Shown here one piece after another: positions 15,392-21,195 of a DNA stretch of 22,345 nucleotides (position 1 is its first letter; each line of letters opens with the position of its first letter). The stretch comes from a virus, in the IMG/VR virus record IMGVR_UViG_3300048091_000012, positions 1-22,345 of that record. One strand, written 5' to 3'. The translations under genes were made by a program, and so were the position numbers. Under the pieces are notes generated by a model. It saw only the letters and a program-made list of their open reading frames with translations, was not told the origin of the DNA and made no database searches.

Positions 15392-15747
15392 ACGGACTCC
15401 TTCTTGATTAGTACTTCGTCCACTTCGGAAGAATCCGTAGCGTCAGTAGCGTGAATGCAGTACCAGAGCACGTTTTCAAGTGCGGTAATGCTGTGATGGA
15501 CGCCGGCCTTAATCTCAAGCATTGCTGGCGCGGTGTACTCGACCTCACTGTCGTCAGTGCGGAGGATTACGCGGCCAGCCTGAAGGAGACTGAGGTGGTT
15601 GTAGTTGTGTGCGTGCGAGATTGCCTCGTACCCTTTCGGGAGAGACATCTGCTTTGCGTAGAGACCATCAGAGAAGAAGTGCTTGGTTAGCAAATCGACT
15701 TCAAAGGTCCCCTCCAGTTCGTTGAACCGGTCGGTTACGGTGCTCAT
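15376..15747 (-). CDS. Cupin-fold protein
   Basis: A 123-aa single-domain protein with a cupin motif 1-like stretch: PKGYEAISHAHNYNHLSLLQAGRV (about residues 37-60), giving candidate metal ligands His45, His47 and His51. The motif 2-like region is LEIKAGVHHSITAL (77-90), with His84/His85. Cupins are metal-binding beta barrels that include dioxygenases, isomerases and sugar-binding proteins, so no substrate can be named. It overlaps the upstream oxygenase by 47 nt and the downstream ejection gene by 16 nt, so all three are co-translated closely. No clear Shine-Dalgarno precedes the ATG, consistent with coupling. Confidence 0.78.
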   Translation of the reverse strand: MSTVTDRFNELEGTFEVDLLTKHFFSDGLYAKQMSLPKGYEAISHAHNYNHLSLLQAGRVILRTDDSEVEYTAPAMLEIKAGVHHSITALENVLWYCIHATDATDSSEVDEVLIKKESVCRGE

Positions 15748-16312
15748 TAGAGAATCGGTCGTTAGGCTCGATACAGACGATCATTGCAATACGATCAGTC
15801 TGGGAGTCATTGATGACCCAGTGAGGCACATCGTTCCGAAACCAGTAGACTTCACCGTCTTTCGGAGCAATAGCCCCATCGGGGAAGTTGAAGGTCGCAC
15901 CGGAGTTGTTGAGGATCGGCACGTAGTACTTGTCGTAGTACTCCGCATGCCACCCATGATCAACGTGAGGGTCGATACGGCCACCTGGGGGAACCCTCGT
16001 GATGAGGACCCCACCGAGGCGCTTGGCCTGTACTCTTTCCATCAGTTCGGTAACGACTGGGAACACCTCGGGCATCTTGAAGGAAACCGGATACCACATA
16101 GGTTCGTGTTCATCACAGAACCCCGTCATATCACCAGCCTCGAGGTGAGGCCTGACATCCTTGTAGCGAACCCATATGTCTCGCATTTGGGTGTGCGGGG
16201 ACCCATAGGCAGCCCCTCGGAAGTCATAGAGACCAAAGAGGTCCGGGTTGTTACACAGCCGGTCCCTCAACGGTGCGACATTGAAGTCATTGGCGATAAG
16301 ACGGAAGTTCAT
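15701..16312 (-). CDS. 2-oxoglutarate/Fe(II)-dependent oxygenase, aspartyl/asparaginyl beta-hydroxylase-like
   Basis: The 203-aa protein carries the facial triad of 2OG-Fe(II) oxygenases: His116-x-Asp118 in GRIDPHVDHGWHAEYYDKYY and the distal His164 in WFRNDVPHWVIN, with Arg174 in QTDRIAMIV placed to bind 2-oxoglutarate. The upstream VLITRVPPGGRI is typical of Asp/Asn hydroxylase-like members. The likely reaction is hydroxylation of a protein side chain, but a small-molecule or sugar substrate is possible. I chose the ATG at 16312, preceded by a purine-rich AGAGAGAG. The in-frame TTG at 16333 directly abuts the previous stop and has no such site. The gene is embedded among virion genes and overlaps the cupin. 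Confidence 0.85.
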   Translation of the reverse strand: MNFRLIANDFNVAPLRDRLCNNPDLFGLYDFRGAAYGSPHTQMRDIWVRYKDVRPHLEAGDMTGFCDEHEPMWYPVSFKMPEVFPVVTELMERVQAKRLGGVLITRVPPGGRIDPHVDHGWHAEYYDKYYVPILNNSGATFNFPDGAIAPKDGEVYWFRNDVPHWVINDSQTDRIAMIVCIEPNDRFSNEHRNRPVQRTGGDL

Positions 16313-16333
16313 ACTCTCTCTGTTAAGGGTCAA

Positions 16334-16492
16334 TCAAGGTACGTGTACGCCGATCTGCTCGAGGGCAGCCACGAGAGACTGAATGGTCCGCTCCAGTTTC
16401 TTCAGTTCCTCAGTGAGAAAGAGAACCTGCGACTGGGCATTAGTCGGAACACTCGCGCGTACATATTTGGTGAGGGGTGTTGTGTAGATCAT
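16334..16492 (-). CDS. Small coiled-coil ORF (52 aa), function unknown
   Basis: The ORF starts at an ATG overlapping the nozzle stop as ATGA and ends in TGA 21 nt before the oxygenase ATG. Its product begins MIYTTPLTKYVRASVPTNAQ and ends with an amphipathic helix (FLTEELKKLERTIQSLVAAL) that has heptad spacing of Leu, Ile and Val. It fills an otherwise empty gap in the operon. I do not recognise a family. A small trimeric or dimeric helical protein, perhaps a minor tail component or chaperone, is the most that can be inferred. Confidence 0.7.
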   Translation of the reverse strand: MIYTTPLTKYVRASVPTNAQSQVLFLTEELKKLERTIQSLVAALEQIGVHVP

Positions 16493-18204
16493 CTGCGACT
16501 CAGGGCCTTGATGTCGAAGTCCATACCGGAGAACTGGAAGTTACTGATCGAAGCTGTGCTCACCTTGTAGGCGAGGTAGCGGCCTGCGACCATCATGTCC
16601 AGCTTGTACTCTTCGGCAGGGTTATACGTCTGACTCGAGCGGTACACTGCAGCCTGCTTAGGGAGATCCGCAGAACCCACTTCGAACGTGAAGGAACCCG
16701 TGGAATCCTCGAAGGAACACTGAGGAACGATGGACTGGACCAATTTGTACCCTCGAAGGGTCGTGGGCAACCCTGCGTTATCCAGGTCGATACCTGTACG
16801 CTCGACATAGGCGGGCTTCAGGACCTCTTGGTTAGCCGGGAGATTAACCAACCCTGCGGTCGGTAAATCCACAGCGAAGACTCGCGTATCTGTGACCCCG
16901 GCGTTCTGATCGGCAACCGAGAGCATGATGGGCATCTTCGGGGTGATCCCGAGGAAGCTGGTGTAGCTCGTGTTGTACAGTTCGTAGGTATCCGTGACAT
17001 CCGGGAAGGAGTTCTTCACCAGTGAGGCGTTCGCTTCGGCACCCCCAATTACATTCGGGAGATCCATGAAGGACCACGTGTCATTCTTGTAGTTGTAGAT
17101 CGCGGCCTGATTACAGAAGTCAGCATTAACGAATGCGGCCTCATCCTGCAGTGTTGGGTAGCAGAAGTGGATCAGGTTAGCGACCGAATCATGGACCACG
17201 AAGCACGAGGTCTGCCGGGTGCGATCCAGGGTGTTGTAGATCGTGCGGCGAACCCTGCTGTCACTGATGGAACTCTTGGAGAGACCATCGTGGACGTAAA
17301 TGTCGTTCTCACCGAAGACGAAGTGCTTGCCCTCGACCTCAACGACACAGTTCGTGTTGATGATGCCGCCCTCGAAGGGAGCCTTGCGGAACCCAAAGAC
17401 TGCAGAGTCCCCACGGTATTCCACGTTCCACACTTGGGACTGGTTGTAGACCACGAACCCACTACCGAGGACCAGACCATCGCGGATTGGGGAGCGCATC
17501 TCAGAGATGACGTTCTCGCCCGCTACATAGTTGGTGTTAGAAGGGTCCCAGGTGATCGTAGAGACTGCAGCCCCGTATTGGATCGGGTTACACCACTTGA
17601 ACATCGTGGGGTACTTCACCCCGTTCTTGTCGATATTCATCATGATGGCGTAGTCCAGGAACGGACGGACCACCGCTGCGGTATCTGTGGCTACCCAGTC
17701 CCCTCCGATCAGGGAGTACAGGGGATCACTGTTGGGGATATTACGGACCAGAGGCCGCATACCCTTGCGAGCCAAGAAGGAAATCCCTGCGACCTGACAG
17801 TGAGACCAAGGGTTGTCGTTCGTTACTGTGCCCGAAGTGGGCGTAAGGAACGTGAGGGTATTGTTTGGATACGCACGAACGGTACCATCTCGTTCACAGA
17901 CGAATACTGCCTCTCCGATCTGGGCGTCAGCATAAGAGCCAACGAAACGAGCAAGCGTAGAACTACCACCTTCAGCAGAGTCATAGGGGTTCGTATTGGA
18001 GTCATAGTCCCCCGTGGACCCATCGTAGGTCAGGGCAGAGCGGATCGGGTTGAACAGTTGCTTGAACACAGGAGCACGGGTAATCCGGTCCTCGTCAAAG
18101 ATGACGTTGTTCGCAGCAGAGAAAGCGTTAGGCGGGAGGTCGTAAGGATTCGCATCAGTGATGACCCCCACGCTCCCAAGCTTCCGAAGCGGGAGAGTCG
18201 GCAT
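16489..18204 (-). CDS. Tail nozzle / tail hub protein
   Basis: A 571-aa protein beginning MPTLPLRKLGSVGVITDANP, then DLPPNAFSAANNVIFDEDRITRAP (about residues 22-45, quoted in part: NNVIFDEDRITRAP). This opening is typical of podovirus nozzle proteins, the hexameric tube that extends from the adaptor. The body is beta-rich and repetitive (GDWVATDTAA, GFVVYNQSQVWNVEY, HFVFGENDIYVHDG, IYNYKNDTWSF), consistent with a beta-propeller. It occupies the first half of the late operon after the two collar fibres. Length fits nozzle proteins such as those of the SU10 and T7-like groups. It could also be called tail tubular protein B-like. Confidence 0.82.
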   Translation of the reverse strand: MPTLPLRKLGSVGVITDANPYDLPPNAFSAANNVIFDEDRITRAPVFKQLFNPIRSALTYDGSTGDYDSNTNPYDSAEGGSSTLARFVGSYADAQIGEAVFVCERDGTVRAYPNNTLTFLTPTSGTVTNDNPWSHCQVAGISFLARKGMRPLVRNIPNSDPLYSLIGGDWVATDTAAVVRPFLDYAIMMNIDKNGVKYPTMFKWCNPIQYGAAVSTITWDPSNTNYVAGENVISEMRSPIRDGLVLGSGFVVYNQSQVWNVEYRGDSAVFGFRKAPFEGGIINTNCVVEVEGKHFVFGENDIYVHDGLSKSSISDSRVRRTIYNTLDRTRQTSCFVVHDSVANLIHFCYPTLQDEAAFVNADFCNQAAIYNYKNDTWSFMDLPNVIGGAEANASLVKNSFPDVTDTYELYNTSYTSFLGITPKMPIMLSVADQNAGVTDTRVFAVDLPTAGLVNLPANQEVLKPAYVERTGIDLDNAGLPTTLRGYKLVQSIVPQCSFEDSTGSFTFEVGSADLPKQAAVYRSSQTYNPAEEYKLDMMVAGRYLAYKVSTASISNFQFSGMDFDIKALSRR

Positions 18205-18207
18205 TGA

Positions 18208-18753
18208 TTAAACCTTCATGATGTAGGCCAAGGCCATGTACGGAGGCAGCGAGGTATGCTGGTGGTCACCCACGAGGTTCGCAGTGTGCGTATGGGACTG
18301 AGGGACCACCGAGGTAACCACGGTAGTTCCTGTGCCCGCCTGGACAGCCCCAGTGGCTACCGTGAGGGCCTCGGTGGTCCCATTGATCGTGTGGGTATGC
18401 GAGCCAGCCATGCCGGTACTTGCGGAACCCCCAACGGTCTTTTCGGTATAGGTAGACCCTGCACCGACCACGAACCTATTACGGAGATCCGGGGTCCCAT
18501 TGGTCCCATCACACAACTGGTACCCGAGAGGGATCGCGGTGATAAGGCCCGACCACATCAGGATCACACCCACAGGAACCGGGTTGTTCAACTGAGAAGG
18601 CGTAGAGAGGACCGGGGCATCCAGGTTCGGGAAGGTGTTCTTCAAGGCTGCCTTGATTACCCGAAGGTGATCGTCCGACTGGGACACGGAATCCGTAGAC
18701 AAAGGATTCGCGGGGTTCAGTTGGTTGATATAGTTTGCTGATTCGAGGGGCAT
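18208..18753 (-). CDS. Tail collar-domain fibre protein 1
   Basis: The 181-aa protein has an N-terminal attachment-like region MPLESANYINQLNPANPLSTD and DDHLRVIKAALKNTFPNL. A phage tail collar domain follows: VGVILMWSG, LGYQLCDGTNGTPDLRNRFVVGAGS (about residues 61-100, quoted in part). Two His-rich HTH/HQH clusters (SHTHTINGT, SHTHTANLVGDHQHT) resemble metal-chelating histidines in trimeric short fibres such as T4 gp12. The C-terminus is YMALAYIMKV. It is the shorter paralogue of the gene just upstream and shares its head and tail segments. It probably makes a short receptor-binding or adsorption spike. Confidence 0.85.
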   Translation of the reverse strand: MPLESANYINQLNPANPLSTDSVSQSDDHLRVIKAALKNTFPNLDAPVLSTPSQLNNPVPVGVILMWSGLITAIPLGYQLCDGTNGTPDLRNRFVVGAGSTYTEKTVGGSASTGMAGSHTHTINGTTEALTVATGAVQAGTGTTVVTSVVPQSHTHTANLVGDHQHTSLPPYMALAYIMKV

Positions 18754-18759
18754 CTGTAT

Positions 18760-19491
18760 TTACACCTTCATGATGTAGTAGAGGGCGAAGTACGGATTCC
18801 GGATGTCGATAGCGGCACCGCCCCCCTTAACCCCTGTCCATACGTTGTGGAAGTGGGCGCCATTGACAGAGGAGTTCACATCAAACGTGTGGAAGTGGGA
18901 ACCCCCTCCCAAAGTGGGAGACTGGAAGCGTCCCGAGGAGTACCCGGTACTCACACTTACGTTGGCACCGCCATTGTCCGAACCGGCCTGAACGGACCCG
19001 AGGTTCTGAAGACCGTGGGTGTGGTCACCGATGGTGGCTGTATTGCCACTCACGTTATGCTGGTGATTCCCTTGGACGTCCATCGCGGCATCGTGAGCGT
19101 GCTGCGGCATTTGGGCTTCACTGAGCGTGATGTTCCAATTACCACCAGCCTGTGCGAGACCGTAACTCGACCCGGCACCGACAATGAAGCGATCGAGAAG
19201 GTTAGGCGTGGTGATATTGCCCGTACCGTCCGACTTAGCCACGGTCTGCCCATTACACACTGCCCACCCTGCAGGGATAGAAGCTCCCGACCACATAATG
19301 ATCCCGCCAATGGGCATCATCGTATTAAGTTGGTCTTGGTTCCAATTCACTGCACCCGAGAGATTCGGGAAGGTATTCTTCAGGGTCGTCTTAATGAGAC
19401 GAATATGATCATCTGCAAATGCAATGGCATCAGAGCCAAGAGGATTCGCTGGTACTAGACCATTAATATAAGTAGCTGATTCGAGAGCCAT
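18760..19491 (-). CDS. Tail collar-domain fibre protein 2 (first gene of the late operon)
   Basis: The 243-aa paralogue starts MALESATYINGLVPANPLGSD, followed by DDHIRLIKTTLKNTFPNL and the collar block GGIIMWSGASIPAGWAVCNGQ, TPNLLDRFIVGAGSSYG (about residues 63-112). Histidine clusters MPQHAHD, GNHQHN, GDHTHG, SHFHTF and AHFHN occur through the middle, and it ends YFALYYIMKV. Compared with its neighbour, the N-terminal 45 residues and the last 9 are conserved, while the middle is about 60 residues longer and diverged. It has no strong Shine-Dalgarno. The 830-nt control region lies upstream, so its promoter must be there. Confidence 0.85.
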   Translation of the reverse strand: MALESATYINGLVPANPLGSDAIAFADDHIRLIKTTLKNTFPNLSGAVNWNQDQLNTMMPIGGIIMWSGASIPAGWAVCNGQTVAKSDGTGNITTPNLLDRFIVGAGSSYGLAQAGGNWNITLSEAQMPQHAHDAAMDVQGNHQHNVSGNTATIGDHTHGLQNLGSVQAGSDNGGANVSVSTGYSSGRFQSPTLGGGSHFHTFDVNSSVNGAHFHNVWTGVKGGGAAIDIRNPYFALYYIMKV

Positions 19492-19576
19492 GGGTATCTT
19501 GGAGTTACTGAGGGATACCCTGGGGGTACCTTGGGCTTCCTATTAGGAAAACCGTTATGAATAACCTATATAAACT

Positions 19577-19591
19577 CTATAGGGACTATAG
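19577..19591. repeat. CTATAG-GGA-CTATAG palindrome, T7/SP6-promoter-like core
   Basis: Two copies of the self-complementary CTATAG flank a GGA. On the plus strand, ACTCTATAGGGACT resembles the initiation part of T7-type promoters (ACTCACTATAGGGA) with two bases missing. It is a single site with no second copy found, so it is only a candidate for a phage RNA polymerase promoter or an operator. Confidence 0.35.
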
Positions 19592-19592
19592 A

Positions 19593-19628
19593 AACCTTAG
19601 GGTTAACCTTAAGGAAAACCTTAGGAAT
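19593..19628. repeat. Three 12-bp tandem repeats (AACCTTAGG-type)
   Basis: The units AACCTTAGGGTT, AACCTTAAGGAA and AACCTTAGGAAT start at 19593, 19605 and 19617, an exact 12-bp period. The middle one contains the palindrome CCTTAAGG. T7-like phages carry arrays of short CCTAAAG repeats next to their terminal repeats, so this could mark a genome end or a replication/packaging signal. It could also be a set of protein-binding sites. Confidence 0.6.
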
Positions 19629-19762
19629 CCCCCCTCCCCCTTATAGCCCCTTTATTGGTCTCAATAATGGTCGATTAATGGTGAAACCATAGAAACCATA
19701 GGGGGTACATTAGGGGAAAAGTTGCACAACTTAGACGCACCCTGGCCGGAGCCTTAGGGGAC

Positions 19763-19993
19763 TTGGAGATTCCTAAAGAAATAGGGACGGGTTACTTTGA
19801 GGGACTAGGGGGTGTCCTAGGGGGTACCTTTGAAAACTTGGGAGCGTTGCTCTCACACAACAGGTCGAACAACAACAACAAGGCGAAACCTTTAGCGGCA
19901 TTTGTGAAAGCGATCCCGGAAGGCCCTAGGGGGTACATTCAGCCCCACGCAGCACGCGAGGTGAGCACGGAGCTAGGCGAGAGCCTGAGCTAA
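19763..19993 (+). CDS. Doubtful small ORF in the control region (76 aa)
   Basis: An open frame of 76 codons starts at a TTG preceded by TTAGGGGAC, a possible Shine-Dalgarno, and ends in TAA at 19993. The product would be Gly-rich at the start (YFEGLGGVLGGTFENLG), then NRSNNNNKAKPL, ending ELGESLS. The frame stays open upstream to 19685 with no ATG or GTG. The codons include many GGG and CTA, unlike neighbouring genes, and the AGGGGGTAC repeats run through it. I recognise no family. It may be a real early gene with a rare start, or a chance opening. Confidence 0.25.
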   Translation: MEIPKEIGTGYFEGLGGVLGGTFENLGALLSHNRSNNNNKAKPLAAFVKAIPEGPRGYIQPHAAREVSTELGESLS

Positions 19994-20000
19994 CCTGTTG

Positions 20001-20122
20001 ATTCCAAAGGGAATACACTAGATGAAGTATCTAATGTGGAATCGGGGACGCTCGAGCTAGGCATTGGCCTACCTATATAGGAGGCATTGGGCATAGCTGA
20101 TGCATTAACCGACCGAGCGGTC
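20001..20122. repeat. Cluster of short inverted repeats and a direct repeat
   Basis: In order: ATTCC-AAAG-GGAAT (20001-20014), TAGAT-GAAGT-ATCTA (20019-20033), TAGGC-ATTG-GCCTA (20058-20071), the 10-bp palindrome CCTATATAGG (20072-20081), and GACCG-AG-CGGTC (20111-20122). The palindrome is flanked by two copies of AGGCATTGG (20059-20067 and 20082-20090). None is followed by a T-run, so these are not intrinsic terminators. They could be operator sites, an origin or a structured leader. Confidence 0.5.
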
Positions 20123-20241
20123 AGGTATTCCAAATAGTGAGGGAAGGGGTTGTCTTGTGTTCGACAGGCGAACGAACCTAGGGACCCCAAGGAAAACCAG
20201 TAGTCACCCCAAAGAATCTCCATGACTTGCACAACTTTGTG

Positions 20242-20270
20242 TTGACACTCAGTCACATGCCCTGTACATT
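20242..20270 (+). promoter_or_regulatory. Sigma70-type promoter for the rightward operon
   Basis: TTGACA (20242-20247), an exact 17-bp spacer, then TACATT (20265-20270). The -35 box is a consensus match and the -10 box matches TATAAT at four of six positions. Transcription would begin near 20277, about 45 nt before the first rightward ATG. A TGCACAAC copy (20228-20235) lies just upstream of the -35 box and could bind a regulator. Recognition by host polymerase would make this an early promoter. Confidence 0.75.
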
Positions 20271-20321
20271 GGAGTCCATGCAGTAACCAAGACAACCCAA
20301 GCGATAACCAGGGGAAACCAA

Positions 20322-20537
20322 ATGAACCTTAAAGCCTTCGCGACCATGCTCGAATGGATCAACAAGGATAAGCGCGGTAGCACAATGCGTAGCAAGCGCT
20401 TTACATTGAGTTCCCTTGGCTTCTCTAAGCTTCCCGCAGTTTCTGATATTTACTGTAGCGCCAAAGGAATGTTCTTTGATGAAAGCGCGGAGTACCAAAT
20501 TGCTGCGTTGGTAGCTGTAAATCAGATGGGTGAATAA
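20322..20537 (+). CDS. Small early ORF (71 aa), function unknown
   Basis: The first gene of the rightward unit begins MNLKAFATMLEWINKDKRGST and contains SKRFTLSSLGFSKLPAVSDIYCSAKG (quoted in part: FTLSSLGFSKLPAVSDIYC). It is small and basic in the first half and acidic near FFDESAEYQ. A good Shine-Dalgarno (CAGGGGAAACCAA before the ATG) and the sigma70 promoter 45-80 nt upstream support expression. First-expressed small phage proteins often block host functions, but no family is recognised and no function should be assumed. Confidence 0.75.
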   Translation: MNLKAFATMLEWINKDKRGSTMRSKRFTLSSLGFSKLPAVSDIYCSAKGMFFDESAEYQIAALVAVNQMGE

Positions 20538-20544
20538 ATATCAC

Positions 20545-20573
20545 TTGCACACTACTGCACAACACGTTATAGT
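20545..20573 (+). promoter_or_regulatory. Putative sigma70 promoter before ardA
   Basis: TTGCAC (20545-20550), a 17-bp spacer, then TATAGT (20568-20573), a five-of-six match to the -10 consensus. The -35 box is weak (three of six). The spacer contains TGCACAAC (20556-20563), part of an 18-bp module shared with the leader of the 117-aa gene. Transcription from here would give ardA a leader of about 65 nt. Confidence 0.55.
20555..20572 (+). repeat. CTGCACAACAC..ATAG module, copy A
   Basis: This 18-bp segment, CTGCACAACACGTTATAG, matches copy B (21174-21191) at 15 of 18 positions. It overlaps the -10 box of the putative ardA promoter. The core TGCACAAC also occurs at 19723-19730 and 20228-20235, all outside confident genes, which suggests a shared regulatory site. 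Confidence 0.6.
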
Positions 20574-20645
20574 TCATCCCATAGCAGCACGAGATGCACC
20601 AGACACACAAACCAAACGAATCACACGGAAACCTGGAGATACCAA

Positions 20646-21167
20646 ATGGCCTACTTCGCTAACCCCTACGACACTACGACCAATGGTTTTTACTTCGAGT
20701 CTTTCGAAGAGTACACAGAGAAAGCAGCAGGCTTATTAAATAGCTCGGGTGCACCTGTTGAAGAGTTCATGATTGACTACCTTGATGGTGACGATGCGCA
20801 ACTCTTCGAGGCGTGCAAGGTAGACCAAAGCAACCTGGAGTTCTGGTTTGATGAGGTAGAGAGCCTTAAGGATCACGAGAAGGCTGCTTTGTTCTACTTG
20901 GTGTCAGTGAATGGTCAAGACATGGACGAAGCCTTGCAAAACCGTGGGGGTCACGTGCGCAACATTGACGACGTTATCCTGTTCCAGGGGGAACTTAAGG
21001 AAGCTGCGGAAGAACTGTTTGACGAGTGCTACCTGAGCGAGATTCCTGAGAACGTCCGCGCTTACATCGACTACGACTCTTTCGCCCAAGACTGCCGCCT
21101 GAATGGTGACATGTACGAATTCGAGTTCAATGGGGAAACCTGGACGTGCACCAACGCTAATTCGTAA
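20646..21167 (+). CDS. ardA: ArdA-like antirestriction protein
   Basis: The 173-aa protein is strongly acidic throughout, and its last third has the signature of ArdA proteins: EELFDECYLSEIPENVRAYIDYDSFAQDCRLNGD (about residues 122-155, quoted in part: YIDYDSFAQDCRLNGDMYEF). ArdA is a DNA mimic that binds type I restriction-modification enzymes and blocks cleavage of incoming DNA. Length matches the family (about 165-175 aa). The N-terminal domain is more diverged than the C-terminal. GGAGA lies 6 nt before the ATG. Its place as second gene in the rightward unit suits a protein needed soon after DNA entry. Confidence 0.9.
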   Translation: MAYFANPYDTTTNGFYFESFEEYTEKAAGLLNSSGAPVEEFMIDYLDGDDAQLFEACKVDQSNLEFWFDEVESLKDHEKAALFYLVSVNGQDMDEALQNRGGHVRNIDDVILFQGELKEAAEELFDECYLSEIPENVRAYIDYDSFAQDCRLNGDMYEFEFNGETWTCTNANS

Positions 21168-21173
21168 GCCAAC

Positions 21174-21191
21174 CTGCACAACACACAATAG
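21174..21191 (+). repeat. CTGCACAACAC..ATAG module, copy B
   Basis: CTGCACAACACACAATAG begins 7 nt after the ardA stop and matches copy A at 15 of 18 positions. If ATAG is part of a -10 box as in copy A, transcription would begin about 21197-21199, at the first base pairs of the hammerhead ribozyme. That leaves it open whether the ribozyme acts on this transcript or on read-through from ardA. Confidence 0.6.
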
Positions 21192-21195
21192 AACA

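Larger units (their letters stand above)
19518..19940. repeat. Dispersed AGGGGGTAC-type repeats (five copies)
   Basis: Related units occur at 19518 (CCCTGGGGGTACCTT), 19697 (CATAGGGGGTACATT), 19804 (ACTAGGGGGTGTCCT), 19816 (CCTAGGGGGTACCTT) and 19924 (CCCTAGGGGGTACATT). All are in the same orientation, and four of the five share GGGGGTAC(C/A)TT. Their spacing is irregular. They are unlikely to be protein-coding conservation only, because the first two lie outside any plausible gene. Confidence 0.6.
19492..20321. promoter_or_regulatory. Divergent control region between late (minus) and early-like (plus) operons
   Basis: About 830 bp without a convincing gene separates the two transcription units. 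It holds a 12-bp tandem repeat (19593-19628), a doubled AAACCATAG (19684-19701), five GGGGGT-containing units, a set of small inverted repeats (20001-20122) and a sigma70 promoter (20242-20270). A conventional minus-strand promoter for the late operon is not evident; TATAAG at about 19643 has no properly spaced -35 box. Late transcription may need a phage activator or polymerase. Such repeat-rich control regions can also flank terminal repeats or contain an origin, but neither can be shown here. Confidence 0.65.

Noticed and set aside
14423-15454. A 343-codon plus-strand opening opposite the internal virion gene
   Set aside because: It lies wholly antisense to a well-positioned minus-strand gene and gives a Val/Arg/Cys-rich product without recognisable motifs. 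Similar antisense openings over the capsid, nozzle and portal genes were rejected for the same reason.
19990-20295. A 101-codon minus-strand opening in the control region
   Set aside because: It does not start with ATG, has no Shine-Dalgarno, codes for an unconvincing Ser/Cys-rich product and spans several inverted repeats and the antisense of the early promoter.
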